The notes under the pieces are model-generated. The model had not been told where the DNA came from and made no database searches. It saw nothing but the letters and a program-made list of their open reading frames with translations. The position numbers and the translations under genes were made by a program. Positions 8,774-17,002 of a DNA stretch of 64,000 nt are shown one piece after another; position 1 is the first letter of the stretch, and each line of letters opens with the position of its first letter. The stretch is from Winogradskyella tangerina (lineage in GTDB: Bacteria; Bacteroidota; Bacteroidia; Flavobacteriales; Flavobacteriaceae), in NCBI RefSeq assembly GCF_003260205.1, contig NZ_QERF01000005.1, positions 248,001-312,000 of the forward strand. The letters run 5' to 3'.

Positions 8774-9001
8774 TTAATGTAAATCGTCTTGAGGAAGTTC
8801 TTCAGGACGATTTTTTTTGGCTTCATTTTGAAAAGCATATGAGATAGCTATAACGATCAAAATTCCGAAGCTACCAAAAAGTAATACCTTAACGATAAAG
8901 TAATCGAGTATTTGCATTAATCCTGAAATGAAAAAACCAATGCTCAACACAGCCACTGTGATTAGCGCCAAAGAATTCTTATTTAGGGGTAATAATTTCA
9001 T
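8774..9001 (-). CDS. small two-pass membrane protein
   Basis: 75 residues with two hydrophobic helices at about 11-33 and 36-57 (LITVAVLSIGFFISGLMQIL, FGSFGILIVIAISYAF), then a charged tail ending PQDDLH. Its ATG overlaps the purB stop codon by four bases (ATGA), which strongly supports a translated, coupled gene. No family is recognised. The 3' end carries a terminator for the opposite strand. Confidence 0.75.
   Translation of the reverse strand: MKLLPLNKNSLALITVAVLSIGFFISGLMQILDYFIVKVLLFGSFGILIVIAISYAFQNEAKKNRPEELPQDDLH
8781..8818 (+). terminator. intrinsic terminator of the sigma factor operon
   Basis: AAATCGTC and GACGATTT form an 8-bp stem, extended by a G-U pair and TGA/TCA, followed by eight T. 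The hairpin lies inside the 3' end of the opposing 75-codon gene, so the same bases encode the C-terminus of that protein. Confidence 0.75.
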
Positions 9002-10341
9002 ATCCCAGTGTAATTACTTGGAGAAATTGCTTTTAATTCAGATTTGATGACATCTGAAACCTCTAAGGTATCAATAAAATCCGAAATAGAACCTTTAGTA
9101 ATAGCTTCATTGGTTCTTGTAAGTCCTTTTAAAGCTTCATAAGGATTTGGATAGCCTTCACGTCTTAGAATGGTTTGAATGGCCTCTGCAACCACTGCCC
9201 AGTTTTGTTCTAGATCTTGTTCAAACTTAGCATTGTTCAGCAGTAATTTCCCTAAACCTTTAAGTGTTGATTTAAAACCTATGATTGTATGACTAAAAGG
9301 CACGCCTACATTGCGCAATACGGTGCTGTCTGTTAAATCGCGCTGTAATCTCGAAATGGGTAATTTCGCTGCTAAATGTTCAAAAATAGCATTCGCCATT
9401 CCTAAATTTCCTTCACTGTTTTCAAAATCAATAGGGTTTACTTTATGCGGCATAGCAGAACTTCCAACTTCTCCTTTTTTTATTTTCTGTTTGAAATAAT
9501 CCATCGACACGTAAGTCCAGATGTCTCTATCCAAATCAATGACTATGGTATTAATGCGTTTTAAGGCATCAAACAAGGCAGCCATATGGTCGTAATGTTC
9601 TATTTGAGTTGTTGGAAATGAATGTTGAAGGCCTAATTTTTCTTGTACAAATGAGGTTCCGAAGGCTTTCCAATCAATAGAAGGATACGCAACTTTATGC
9701 GCATTAAAGTTTCCGGTTGCACCTCCAAATTTAGCAGCACTAGGCACATCATTCAAGAGGTTGAATTGCTCCTTTAAACGTACCACAAATACCTCAATTT
9801 CCTTTCCTAATCGTGTTGGTGATGCAGGCTGACCGTGGGTTCTCGCGAGCATTGGGATAGCTGCCCATTCTTTGGCCAATTCTTCGATCTTATTAAGCAA
9901 AGTTAAATATTCAGGCACATAAACATCGTTCATCGCTTCCTTAATACTTAGAGGAATAGCCGTATTGTTAATGTCTTGAGACGTCAACCCGAAGTGAATA
10001 AATTCTTTATAGTCCGATAAACCAAGTGCGTCGAATTTCTCCTTTATGAAGTACTCTACAGCTTTAACATCGTGGTTGGTTACTTTTTCGATCTCCTTAA
10101 TGGCGGATGCGTCTAGAGGCGTAAAATTCTTGTAAATGGCTCTTAGGTCATCAAAAATAGCTGCGGGAACAGATTCTAATTGTGGCAACGGAATTTCACA
10201 AAGTCCAATGAAATATTCGATCTCCACTAAAACGCGGTATTTGATCAGAGCTTCTTCAGAAAAATAATTGCCTAATGCTTCTACTTTAGACCGATACCGA
10301 CCATCGATGGGTGAAATTGCGCTAAGAGCTGAAAGTGCCAT
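8998..10341 (-). CDS. purB: adenylosuccinate lyase
   Basis: Cytoplasmic enzyme of purine synthesis that removes fumarate from SAICAR and from adenylosuccinate. It has 447 residues, the normal length. Diagnostic pieces are SPIDGRYRSKVEALG near the start, TSQDINNTAIPL (about residues 123-134), the ARTHGQPASPTRLGKE segment (about 165) and the fumarase-superfamily signature GSSAMPHKVNPIDFENSEGN (about 296-315). The last gives the catalytic serine loop. A -7-type promoter box lies just upstream. Confidence 0.98.
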   Translation of the reverse strand: MALSALSAISPIDGRYRSKVEALGNYFSEEALIKYRVLVEIEYFIGLCEIPLPQLESVPAAIFDDLRAIYKNFTPLDASAIKEIEKVTNHDVKAVEYFIKEKFDALGLSDYKEFIHFGLTSQDINNTAIPLSIKEAMNDVYVPEYLTLLNKIEELAKEWAAIPMLARTHGQPASPTRLGKEIEVFVVRLKEQFNLLNDVPSAAKFGGATGNFNAHKVAYPSIDWKAFGTSFVQEKLGLQHSFPTTQIEHYDHMAALFDALKRINTIVIDLDRDIWTYVSMDYFKQKIKKGEVGSSAMPHKVNPIDFENSEGNLGMANAIFEHLAAKLPISRLQRDLTDSTVLRNVGVPFSHTIIGFKSTLKGLGKLLLNNAKFEQDLEQNWAVVAEAIQTILRREGYPNPYEALKGLTRTNEAITKGSISDFIDTLEVSDVIKSELKAISPSNYTGI

Positions 10342-10363
10342 TTACTTGGAAATTTAGAAGCAT

Positions 10364-10371
10364 CAAAGATA
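10364..10371 (-). promoter_or_regulatory. probable purB promoter -7 box
   Basis: TATCTTTG on the minus strand exactly matches the Bacteroidota TAnnTTTG element and lies 22 bases before the purB ATG. No clear TTTG -33 element is present at the usual distance. Confidence 0.5.
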
Positions 10372-10442
10372 GCAAAGTAAGTTTGAAGAATGAAGTAAGA
10401 CCTTAGAAGTTTTCAACCTTTAATGAACCATAAATTTAGCCT

Positions 10443-11009
10443 CTAATTTGGCTTTATTTTTTTAAGTATATGACGTGCACGTGCCTTAAAACCTGAACTT
10501 TGCATCTGAAAGTCGCGCTCTAAGATCATTGCGAGCTCAGGATGTATCCAATCGTAATCCTTTCCTAATAGAAATAAAGAATTCATAGCATAGGCCTTAG
10601 GTGCGATTTTCTCGTCGTTGATCATCCAATCAAAACAAGCCTCTACAATTTTTTCTTTATGTGTTTCTGTTAATGCAGATTTAATAGGATTATCGTCTTT
10701 CGAATAATAGGCTTTAATAAGATATTCGCAAATTTTGGCAACTGGCCTTACGGCAGGATCGAGATGTACTTTTGAAACATTTTGAGTAAAAATATCGAGA
10801 TATGGAATGATGGCTTCAAGTTTTTCACCGCACATAAACTCAAAAACCCAAGCGGCTCTACAAGAGATCTTATCGTCTACTTCAAACAGAATTTCTAGAA
10901 GTGGATTTGTCAATTCAGGCTTATCGATAACCAAATTTGCATAGTACAAACGTTTCTCACGAGAGTGATTAACATAATTTAATTCTTGATAAAGTTGGTC
11001 TTTTGTCAA
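10443..11009 (-). CDS. HEAT-like helical protein of unknown function
   Basis: 188 residues, mostly alpha-helical, with repeats resembling HEAT units (TNPLLEILFEVDDKISCRAA, EKIVEACFDWMINDEKIAPK, YAMNSLFLLGKDYDWIHPEL). Similar proteins occur near purB in Flavobacteriia and are sometimes mislabelled adenylosuccinate lyase; no lyase motif is present here. The start is a TTG at 11009 giving MTKDQLYQELNY. It is transcribed with or separately from purB, 101 nt upstream of it. No enzymatic role can be assigned. Confidence 0.75.
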   Translation of the reverse strand: MTKDQLYQELNYVNHSREKRLYYANLVIDKPELTNPLLEILFEVDDKISCRAAWVFEFMCGEKLEAIIPYLDIFTQNVSKVHLDPAVRPVAKICEYLIKAYYSKDDNPIKSALTETHKEKIVEACFDWMINDEKIAPKAYAMNSLFLLGKDYDWIHPELAMILERDFQMQSSGFKARARHILKKIKPN

Positions 11010-11051
11010 AACGTTTCTTATTTTTAACGCTTCTAAATTAGTTAAAAAACG

Positions 11052-11531
11052 ATGATAAAAAAACTCCTTAAGAATCTTGGTCTCGCTATCTTAATTGTAT
11101 TCATTATAGCTCAATTTTTTGGACCTGAAAAGAACGATGGTGATATTGCTTCAGTTGAAGCCTTTCTTGAAGATACCAATCCACCTGAAGACGTAAAAAT
11201 GATCTTAAAAACTGCATGTTTCGACTGCCATAGTGATCACACACGTTATCCTTGGTACAATAATATCACGCCTGTAAATTATTGGTTGGCTGATCATATA
11301 AGACATGGTAAGGGCGATTTTAACGTTTCGAAATGGAATGACTATTCAGATAAGAAAAAGGATCATAAACTCGAAGAACTAGCCGAAGAAGTAGAAGAAG
11401 GACACATGCCTCTTCCTAGTTATACTTGGACTCACAGTGACGCTAAGTTATCCGAAGAGCAAATCGAAGCTGTTGAGGCTTGGGTTAAAACAGCCCGTTT
11501 AAAGTATGCCTTTTTAAAGGAAGCCGAGTAG
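11052..11531 (+). CDS. heme-binding domain protein (Haem_bd, CxxCH)
   Basis: 159 residues: an N-terminal membrane anchor (KNLGLAILIVFIIAQFFG), then one c-type heme motif CFDCH at about residues 56-60, followed by the family pattern YPWYNNITPVNYWLADHI. This matches the small periplasmic Haem_bd family (PF14376), which is common in Bacteroidota. A role in electron transfer or peroxide handling is possible but unproven. It is divergent from the HEAT-like gene and followed 16 nt later by a glycosyltransferase gene. Confidence 0.85.
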   Translation: MIKKLLKNLGLAILIVFIIAQFFGPEKNDGDIASVEAFLEDTNPPEDVKMILKTACFDCHSDHTRYPWYNNITPVNYWLADHIRHGKGDFNVSKWNDYSDKKKDHKLEELAEEVEEGHMPLPSYTWTHSDAKLSEEQIEAVEAWVKTARLKYAFLKEAE

Positions 11532-11547
11532 TATTTAATTTTCAATT

Positions 11548-12798
11548 TTGAATAAGTTACTAGTCATTGGTTTTGTTTGGCCAGAGCCTAAAAGTTCTGC
11601 TGCCGGCAGTCGAATGCTTCAATTGATTCAACAGTTTCAAAATCAAGATTATGAGGTCACATTTGCCTCGGCTGCAAAAACTTCTGAAAACACCTATGAT
11701 TTATCTTCGTTAGGCGTAAAAACAGAAGAAATAAGATTAAATGATAGTAGTTTTGACGATTTTATATCAGAATTAAATCCTCATGCTGTTTTATTTGATC
11801 GGTTTATGACTGAAGAGCAATATGGTTGGCGTGTTGCAGAAAAGTGCCCTGACGCTCTACGAATATTAGATACTGAGGACTTTCATGGCTTGCGAAAAGC
11901 TAGAGAACTCGCATTGAAGGATGGTGTTGATGTAACAACTTCGTATTTACAAAACGACACCACAAAGCGTGAGATTGCTAGTTTATACCGATGCGACCTC
12001 AGTCTGATGATCTCGGAGGCAGAAATCGATATTTTAACTAAGCAATTCAGTATTGATAGGAGATTATTGTACTATTTACCGTTTTTGCTCGAACCAATTT
12101 CAAAAGAAATAATAAACCAATTACCTGGTTTTAATGAACGTTCACATTTTATTTCCATTGGTAATTTTTTACATCCGCCAAATTATGATGCTGTTCGTTA
12201 CCTTAATGAAACTATCTGGCCTTTAATAAGAAAGGAATTACCTCATGCCGAATTACATTTTTATGGAGCCTATGAATCTCAGAAGGTCACACAATTGCAT
12301 AATGAAGCGCAAGGATTTTTAGTTAAAGGTTTTGCTACAGAGGTCAGTGAGGTTATGCAATCTTCCAAGGTCTGTTTGGCACCTTTGCGATTTGGCGCCG
12401 GACTTAAAGGTAAACTGATTGATGCCATGCAAAATGGGACGCCTTGTGTTATGACCTCAATTGCTGCTGAAGGCATGTTTAATTCAAGTACTGATAATGG
12501 TCCGTTCGAGGTTAATGGGTTTATAGAAAATGATCCTCTGGTTTATGCTCAAAGGGCTGTGGAATTATATACCAACCAAAAACTTTGGAATTCTAATCAA
12601 GCGATAGGTTTTAATGTTATAAATGAGCGATTCAACAAAAACGCTTTTGAAAATGCTTTCAGAAATAAAATTGAGGACTTAACTCATCATTTGAAAACAC
12701 ACCGTCAGAAAAACTTCATCGGGACCATGTTACAACATCAGACTTTACAAAGCACTAAGTATCTAAGTAAATGGATCGAGGAGAAGAACAAGAATTAA
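11548..12798 (+). CDS. glycosyltransferase, GT4-like (GT-B fold)
   Basis: 416-residue predicted cytoplasmic or membrane-associated glycosyltransferase. The N-terminal half opens with a Rossmann strand (LLVIGFVWPEPKSSAAGSRM). The C-terminal half shows group-1 features: FISIGNFLHPPNYDAVRYL, AELHFYGAYESQKVTQL and APLRFGAGLKGKLIDAMQNG, the donor-binding E/G-rich region, followed by GTPCVMTSIAAEGM. The start is a TTG at 11548; no ATG is near. Donor and acceptor are unknown. It ends 4 nt before the convergent glucanase gene. Confidence 0.85.
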   Translation: MNKLLVIGFVWPEPKSSAAGSRMLQLIQQFQNQDYEVTFASAAKTSENTYDLSSLGVKTEEIRLNDSSFDDFISELNPHAVLFDRFMTEEQYGWRVAEKCPDALRILDTEDFHGLRKARELALKDGVDVTTSYLQNDTTKREIASLYRCDLSLMISEAEIDILTKQFSIDRRLLYYLPFLLEPISKEIINQLPGFNERSHFISIGNFLHPPNYDAVRYLNETIWPLIRKELPHAELHFYGAYESQKVTQLHNEAQGFLVKGFATEVSEVMQSSKVCLAPLRFGAGLKGKLIDAMQNGTPCVMTSIAAEGMFNSSTDNGPFEVNGFIENDPLVYAQRAVELYTNQKLWNSNQAIGFNVINERFNKNAFENAFRNKIEDLTHHLKTHRQKNFIGTMLQHQTLQSTKYLSKWIEEKNKN

Positions 12799-12802
12799 TA
12801 CG

Positions 12803-13660
12803 CTATTTTTTATAAACTTTCACCCAATCTACTTCCATAACCGAACTGTCCACGTAATTTTTCGAATTTCGATCAGAAATGAACCAACCACCAACAGCTG
12901 TGTTTAAAACTACTTTCTGTTTTTTACCAAACATGTTGTTAATGTTGTTGTTTGGCGCAGATTGATAACTGTGTAGTAGCTCCCCATCGAATAAGAGATC
13001 TATGCTATTTTCACGCCAGATCATTTCATAAATATGAAATTCTTTAGTGAGATCCTTTCCTATATGATGCTTAATTTCGGTATTGGAGTTGATGTTTATG
13101 CTAGGTTCTCGACCAAAAAATAAATTACTCGAATAGTCTTCAGGTTCACCACCTCGTGCTTCAAGGATATCAATTTCGCCAGTGGTTGGCCATGGATCAC
13201 CGTATGTCCAGAAGGCTGGCCACATACCATGTCCAGGAGGTAATTTTAATCTAGCCATAAACCGATACTCACGTTCACCTTCGGCATCGCTGGGGCCGAA
13301 CAGCGTCTTGCTTTCTATCCGCCCTGAAACATATTCAAAATCCTTTAAAGCATTATTAATTGGATTAGTAACACCACGAGCGGCTTCGCGTTTTATGTTA
13401 ATTTCAAGTATGCCATTATTTAAAGTTACCTGCTCGGGCTGGTAGAACTGAATTTCATTATTAAAGGCACCGCTCTTCCAGATATTCCATTGCTCAAGGC
13501 CTTTATCAAAATTATCTTCAAAAATTAAAGTCCAATCTTTTGTTATGACTTCACTTGTATCTGTGGATAATGATTTTTCATTCTGCTTGCAGCCCGTTAG
13601 CCCGATTATTAGGAATAGTGCAAGGATATTTTCAATTACAAAGCTAGATCTATAGTGCAT
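12803..13660 (-). CDS. glycoside hydrolase family 16, laminarinase-like lipoprotein
   Basis: 285 residues with signal peptide and lipobox LTGC (residues 21-24), so it is probably surface- or periplasm-anchored. The GH16 catalytic motif EIDILE gives the nucleophile E162, D164 and the acid/base E167. It is preceded by MWPAFWTYGDPWPTTG, which lines the sugar cleft. The ExDxxE form with this spacing is typical of beta-1,3-glucanases (laminarinases), a common trait of marine Flavobacteriia that use algal glucan. No sulfatase or SusCD genes are next to it, so this is not an evident polysaccharide utilisation locus. Confidence 0.9.
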   Translation of the reverse strand: MHYRSSFVIENILALFLIIGLTGCKQNEKSLSTDTSEVITKDWTLIFEDNFDKGLEQWNIWKSGAFNNEIQFYQPEQVTLNNGILEINIKREAARGVTNPINNALKDFEYVSGRIESKTLFGPSDAEGEREYRFMARLKLPPGHGMWPAFWTYGDPWPTTGEIDILEARGGEPEDYSSNLFFGREPSININSNTEIKHHIGKDLTKEFHIYEMIWRENSIDLLFDGELLHSYQSAPNNNINNMFGKKQKVVLNTAVGGWFISDRNSKNYVDSSVMEVDWVKVYKK

Positions 13661-13744
13661 TTTATTTGACTTTATGTAAATATAACCATACCAATGAAAT
13701 TACTCACGAGTTGCAACATAGATTTAACAGGTTGATGTGATCGA

Positions 13745-13776
13745 TTTGGAAATTTAGAAAATGTAAAGTATATTTG
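13745..13776 (+). promoter_or_regulatory. Bacteroidota-type promoter for the membrane protein-HTH pair
   Basis: TTTG (13745-13748), a 20-nt spacer, then TATATTTG (13769-13776). This is a full match to the TTTG...TAnnTTTG promoter, 44 bases before the ATG at 13821. Confidence 0.7.
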
Positions 13777-13820
13777 TCATATAGTAAAAATAATTTTACT
13801 TAATATAAAAAGTATTTGTC

Positions 13821-14264
13821 ATGAATTTTAAAAAAATAAATGAATGTGAGCGTAGTAGATTAGAGCGTTGGTCTCAATTTCAATTGTCGCACCGATGGAA
13901 ACGAGTTGGTATAATAATTTGTTTAGTGGCCTTCGGAATTCTAACAAGTCTGAAGTTTATGGATGGTGAATTCCTTGAACATAGGTTTGTATTGAGACGT
14001 GCCATTTTGATAGGACTATTGATCATTACCTTATCTAAGGAGCAACTCGAAGATGAAATGATCGTTTCTCTTAGAGCAAAATCATTCACACTTGCTTTTG
14101 TTTTAGCAGTTTTATACGCTTTGATTCAGCCCTTAGTAAATGCATTGGTATTTTATATACTAGACTCAAAAGATATCTCCAATGGGTTCAGCTATTTTCA
14201 GGTATTATCATTTATGCTATTAATACAGATTCTTTTTTTCGAAGTTTTAAAGCGCAATAGATAA
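13821..14264 (+). CDS. small multi-pass membrane protein
   Basis: 147 residues with four likely membrane helices (VGIIICLVAFGILTSLKF, FVLRRAILIGLLIITLS, LAFVLAVLYALIQPLVNALV, VLSFMLLIQILFFEVL). Its stop overlaps the next gene by one base (TAATG), so it is translationally coupled to an XRE-type regulator. This membrane protein plus small HTH arrangement recurs in many bacteria, but the function is unknown. Confidence 0.8.
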   Translation: MNFKKINECERSRLERWSQFQLSHRWKRVGIIICLVAFGILTSLKFMDGEFLEHRFVLRRAILIGLLIITLSKEQLEDEMIVSLRAKSFTLAFVLAVLYALIQPLVNALVFYILDSKDISNGFSYFQVLSFMLLIQILFFEVLKRNR

Positions 14265-14464
14265 TGGAAAATACAATTAAAGTTGAACGCGCAATTCTGA
14301 GTATTACTCAAGATGAATTAGCTAAGAAGATTGGTGTCTCCCGACAGACCATAAACTCTATTGAGGCCAATCGTTATGTGCCATCCACAGTATTAGCATT
14401 GAAATTATCTGAGGTATTTAATAAACCCGTTAATGCGTTTTTTAAGCTTACTGAAGACGATTAG
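14264..14464 (+). CDS. XRE/Cro-CI-type transcriptional regulator (YozG-like)
   Basis: 66-residue DNA-binding protein made almost entirely of a helix-turn-helix: ERAILSITQDELAKKIGVSR followed by QTINSIEANRYVPSTVLALK. It has the length and sequence of the small YozG-like family. Coupled by TAATG to the preceding membrane protein, so the two probably act together; it may also control its own promoter at 13745-13776. Ligand and targets are not visible. Confidence 0.9.
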   Translation: MENTIKVERAILSITQDELAKKIGVSRQTINSIEANRYVPSTVLALKLSEVFNKPVNAFFKLTEDD

Positions 14465-14554
14465 TTGAAAATTGTAATATCATGAAAATCAACTTTTTGA
14501 TGACATTTTTTTAGTATTTCGATAGAATAGTGTAAAACAAAAAACTACACTATT

Positions 14555-15070
14555 ATGAAATCTAAAATTCAATCAATTACAATCCTTTTTCTATGTCTAA
14601 TCTTTGGATCGTGTTCATCCGATGACGAAGGAAATGTAACTATAACTCCTGAAGGTCAATGGTTTATAAATTCACTGCTCGTAGAATCGTCCTTCGATTT
14701 TAATAATGATGGCAATGCTTCAAGAGATTTGTTCTTAGAAACACCTTGCTACGCTGGTAACTTCATCGAGTTTTTTGATAATGGTAGTGTTACTATCGAT
14801 ATTGACTTCACCTATATTTTTGTGGACAACACAAATACCCAAGATTTTGAATGTCAGAATGGCTTCGGAATAAGTTCAACTTGGACACAAAATGGCAATA
14901 CCATTACCGTGGCAAACGATGACGAACAAGGTGACATTATTGGCACAATCAATGGTAATACCATAACAGTAACCATTTTAAATGGTTTTGAAATAGAAGT
15001 TTACAATACGCTAACCGGTCAGGTTGATATCGTAACCGAAGATTTCACTATAGTATTTACAAGACAATAA
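14555..15070 (+). CDS. lipocalin-like lipoprotein
   Basis: 171 residues with signal peptide and lipobox FGSC (about residues 17-20), then SSDDE, which is typical of Bacteroidota lipoproteins. The body has the beta-rich lipocalin-like pattern: EGQWFINSLLVESSFDFNND at the N-terminal strand, FIEFFDNGSVTIDI, TWTQNGNTITVANDDEQGD, TINGNTITVTIL. This domain is common in surface lipoproteins of unknown function. It ends 6 nt from the convergent sirtuin gene. Confidence 0.8.
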   Translation: MKSKIQSITILFLCLIFGSCSSDDEGNVTITPEGQWFINSLLVESSFDFNNDGNASRDLFLETPCYAGNFIEFFDNGSVTIDIDFTYIFVDNTNTQDFECQNGFGISSTWTQNGNTITVANDDEQGDIIGTINGNTITVTILNGFEIEVYNTLTGQVDIVTEDFTIVFTRQ

Positions 15071-15076
15071 ATAGAA

Positions 15077-15751
15077 TTACAACAGTACTTTGCGCATTTC
15101 GATCATACCTTCAGTTGCTGTTTTAGCAATGACCTGAATGTTTGAATCGCGCACTGTGGCTGGTTTGGGATCTATGTAATAGATAGGCGTATTAGCACTT
15201 ACATAGTGCATTAATCCAGCTGCAGGATAAACTTGCATACTTGTGCCAATAATTAATAAAATATCTGCAGTAAGGCATATTTCAACGGCTTTTTCGATCA
15301 TAGGAACATCCTCACCAAACCAAACAATATGTGGTCTTAATTGATAACCTTTCTCGCAGGTGTCACCAAGGTTGATGTCTTCGGTCCATACTTTTACATC
15401 TCTTGGATTCCCAGTACTGCGTACTTTTTTTAATTCGCCATGAAGATGTACTACATTGCTACTACCAGCACGCTCATGCAGATCATCTACATTTTGAGTT
15501 ACAATGGTTACTTTATAATTTTTTTCTAGGGCCGCTAAGTCTTTATGTGCCTGATTAGGTTCTACTTCTTTTAGTTGTCTACGTCTTTGATTGTAGAAAT
15601 CTAAAACGAGCGCAGGATTTTGTCTGAAGCCTTCTGGAGAAGCTACCTGCATAACGTCGTGTCCTTCCCAAAGACCATCATGATCTCTAAAAGTTTTAAC
15701 GCCACTTTCGGCACTCATTCCTGCACCGGTAAGTACTACGATATGTTTCAT
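15077..15751 (-). CDS. cobB: Sir2-family NAD-dependent deacylase (class III, zinc-cysteine-less)
   Basis: 224-residue cytoplasmic sirtuin that removes acyl groups from lysine using NAD. The NAD-binding GAGMSAESGVKTFRD is at residues 9-23, TQNVDDLH at 85-92, and the catalytic histidine of HLHG is at residue 104. Y53 and R56 (FYNQRR) correspond to the Tyr/Arg pair that gives SIRT5-type sirtuins desuccinylase activity. The zinc ribbon is missing: the region between HLHGEL and HIVWFGE holds one cysteine (C132) instead of four. The enzyme is otherwise complete. Confidence 0.93.
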   Translation of the reverse strand: MKHIVVLTGAGMSAESGVKTFRDHDGLWEGHDVMQVASPEGFRQNPALVLDFYNQRRRQLKEVEPNQAHKDLAALEKNYKVTIVTQNVDDLHERAGSSNVVHLHGELKKVRSTGNPRDVKVWTEDINLGDTCEKGYQLRPHIVWFGEDVPMIEKAVEICLTADILLIIGTSMQVYPAAGLMHYVSANTPIYYIDPKPATVRDSNIQVIAKTATEGMIEMRKVLL

Positions 15752-15760
15752 GCTATTGTG

Positions 15761-16969
15761 TTAGGACTTACGCTTCCATTTTTTATACACTTTAGACGCT
15801 AGGAAAGCTTCGAGAGGGTTAGAGCCATCAGCCTCGTCTTCTTCTAAAAAGTCGACCAATAGCTTTTTCTCATATCCCTTTTCAATTAAGATTTCAACCG
15901 TAGAAATAATTTCTTCAAATCGCTCTTGAAAATTTAGACTTACAATATAACCAACATAACCTTCGAGCAAATCGGGATAATTGTCAATCATATATTTATA
16001 ATTCTTTTCAGCTTTTTCAAAATCTTCACTCATCATAAACAGATTCCCTCTAATGAGATTTAGAAAGTCATCTTCGGTTTCATATTCGAGTTTATTGACA
16101 TTTTGGAGTGCTTTATCAAAATCACCTTTTAAAATATTGAAGTCAATTTCCTTCAGATAAAGCGTAGGATCATTTGGGTAGAGTTCAGCAAATTCAACTA
16201 AATCCTCTTCATATATTTTATCATTATAATTACTGGCGTAATTCCCTTTCAGAAGTAAAACAAACTTCTCTTTTGAAAAAGGACCTTTTAATTCATCAAT
16301 GGTTTCATAAGCCTTTTTAAAGTTGCCTTTCTCGGCAAACTCTTTGGCTTCAAGGAGTTTTATAAACTCATTCCCTGTGTTTTTATTAAACAGCTTTTTA
16401 AAGGTTTTCTTTGAGGGTTGAGAAAGCAGTAATACTCTGCGTAATGTGGAAGAAATATTTTCTCCTGTGATATAAATGTAGATATCGTTAAACTTGAATT
16501 TTTCACCATCCCAGCACACTTGGTAATCGTGATAATTGATACCAATATCTTCGGAATAAAGTCTAAAAGTAAAGTAATACGTCATTACTTCAGCGCTATA
16601 TTGATAGTTCACCAAATTATAATAAGCGCCATTTTCAATTGCATTAAGGATGTTCTGTGATAGTCCTTTTGTGGTATCGTTAATACCACTTAAAAAGCCC
16701 TTAGTAAATTCGTCATTAGTATCGATATTGTACCCACTAACGATTCGATTTTCAAAAGAACATTTGTCAAATTTTTCGTCAAAGCCTGTCTTTTCGTATT
16801 CGAAGAATGAATCTTGAATATACTCTGCAAGTGCAATGACCTTGGCGTCATTTTCTTCAGTCTCTTCTAGAAGTTGGCACGAACAGTCTTTATTGTTATC
16901 TTGTGTAAATCCAATTTGGTGCAATGAAAGCGTCAATAATAACGCAAATAGAATGGTATTATGTTTCAT
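15761..16969 (-). CDS. secreted protein with TPR-like repeats, unknown function
   Basis: 402 residues from the ATG at 16969 (a TTG two codons upstream is less likely). Signal peptide MKHNTILFALLLTLSLHQIG ends near a QDN junction. The first 200 residues match no family I recognise. The second half has tetratricopeptide-like helical pairs (FAEKGNFKKAYETIDELKG, DFEKAEKNYKYMIDNYPDLL, EGYVGYIVSLNFQERFEEII). It is probably periplasmic. It is divergent from trmH with only 33 nt between start codons. Confidence 0.7.
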   Translation of the reverse strand: MKHNTILFALLLTLSLHQIGFTQDNNKDCSCQLLEETEENDAKVIALAEYIQDSFFEYEKTGFDEKFDKCSFENRIVSGYNIDTNDEFTKGFLSGINDTTKGLSQNILNAIENGAYYNLVNYQYSAEVMTYYFTFRLYSEDIGINYHDYQVCWDGEKFKFNDIYIYITGENISSTLRRVLLLSQPSKKTFKKLFNKNTGNEFIKLLEAKEFAEKGNFKKAYETIDELKGPFSKEKFVLLLKGNYASNYNDKIYEEDLVEFAELYPNDPTLYLKEIDFNILKGDFDKALQNVNKLEYETEDDFLNLIRGNLFMMSEDFEKAEKNYKYMIDNYPDLLEGYVGYIVSLNFQERFEEIISTVEILIEKGYEKKLLVDFLEEDEADGSNPLEAFLASKVYKKWKRKS

Positions 16970-17002
16970 AGTCAATATTTATAAGTATAAATATAAACTT
17001 TT

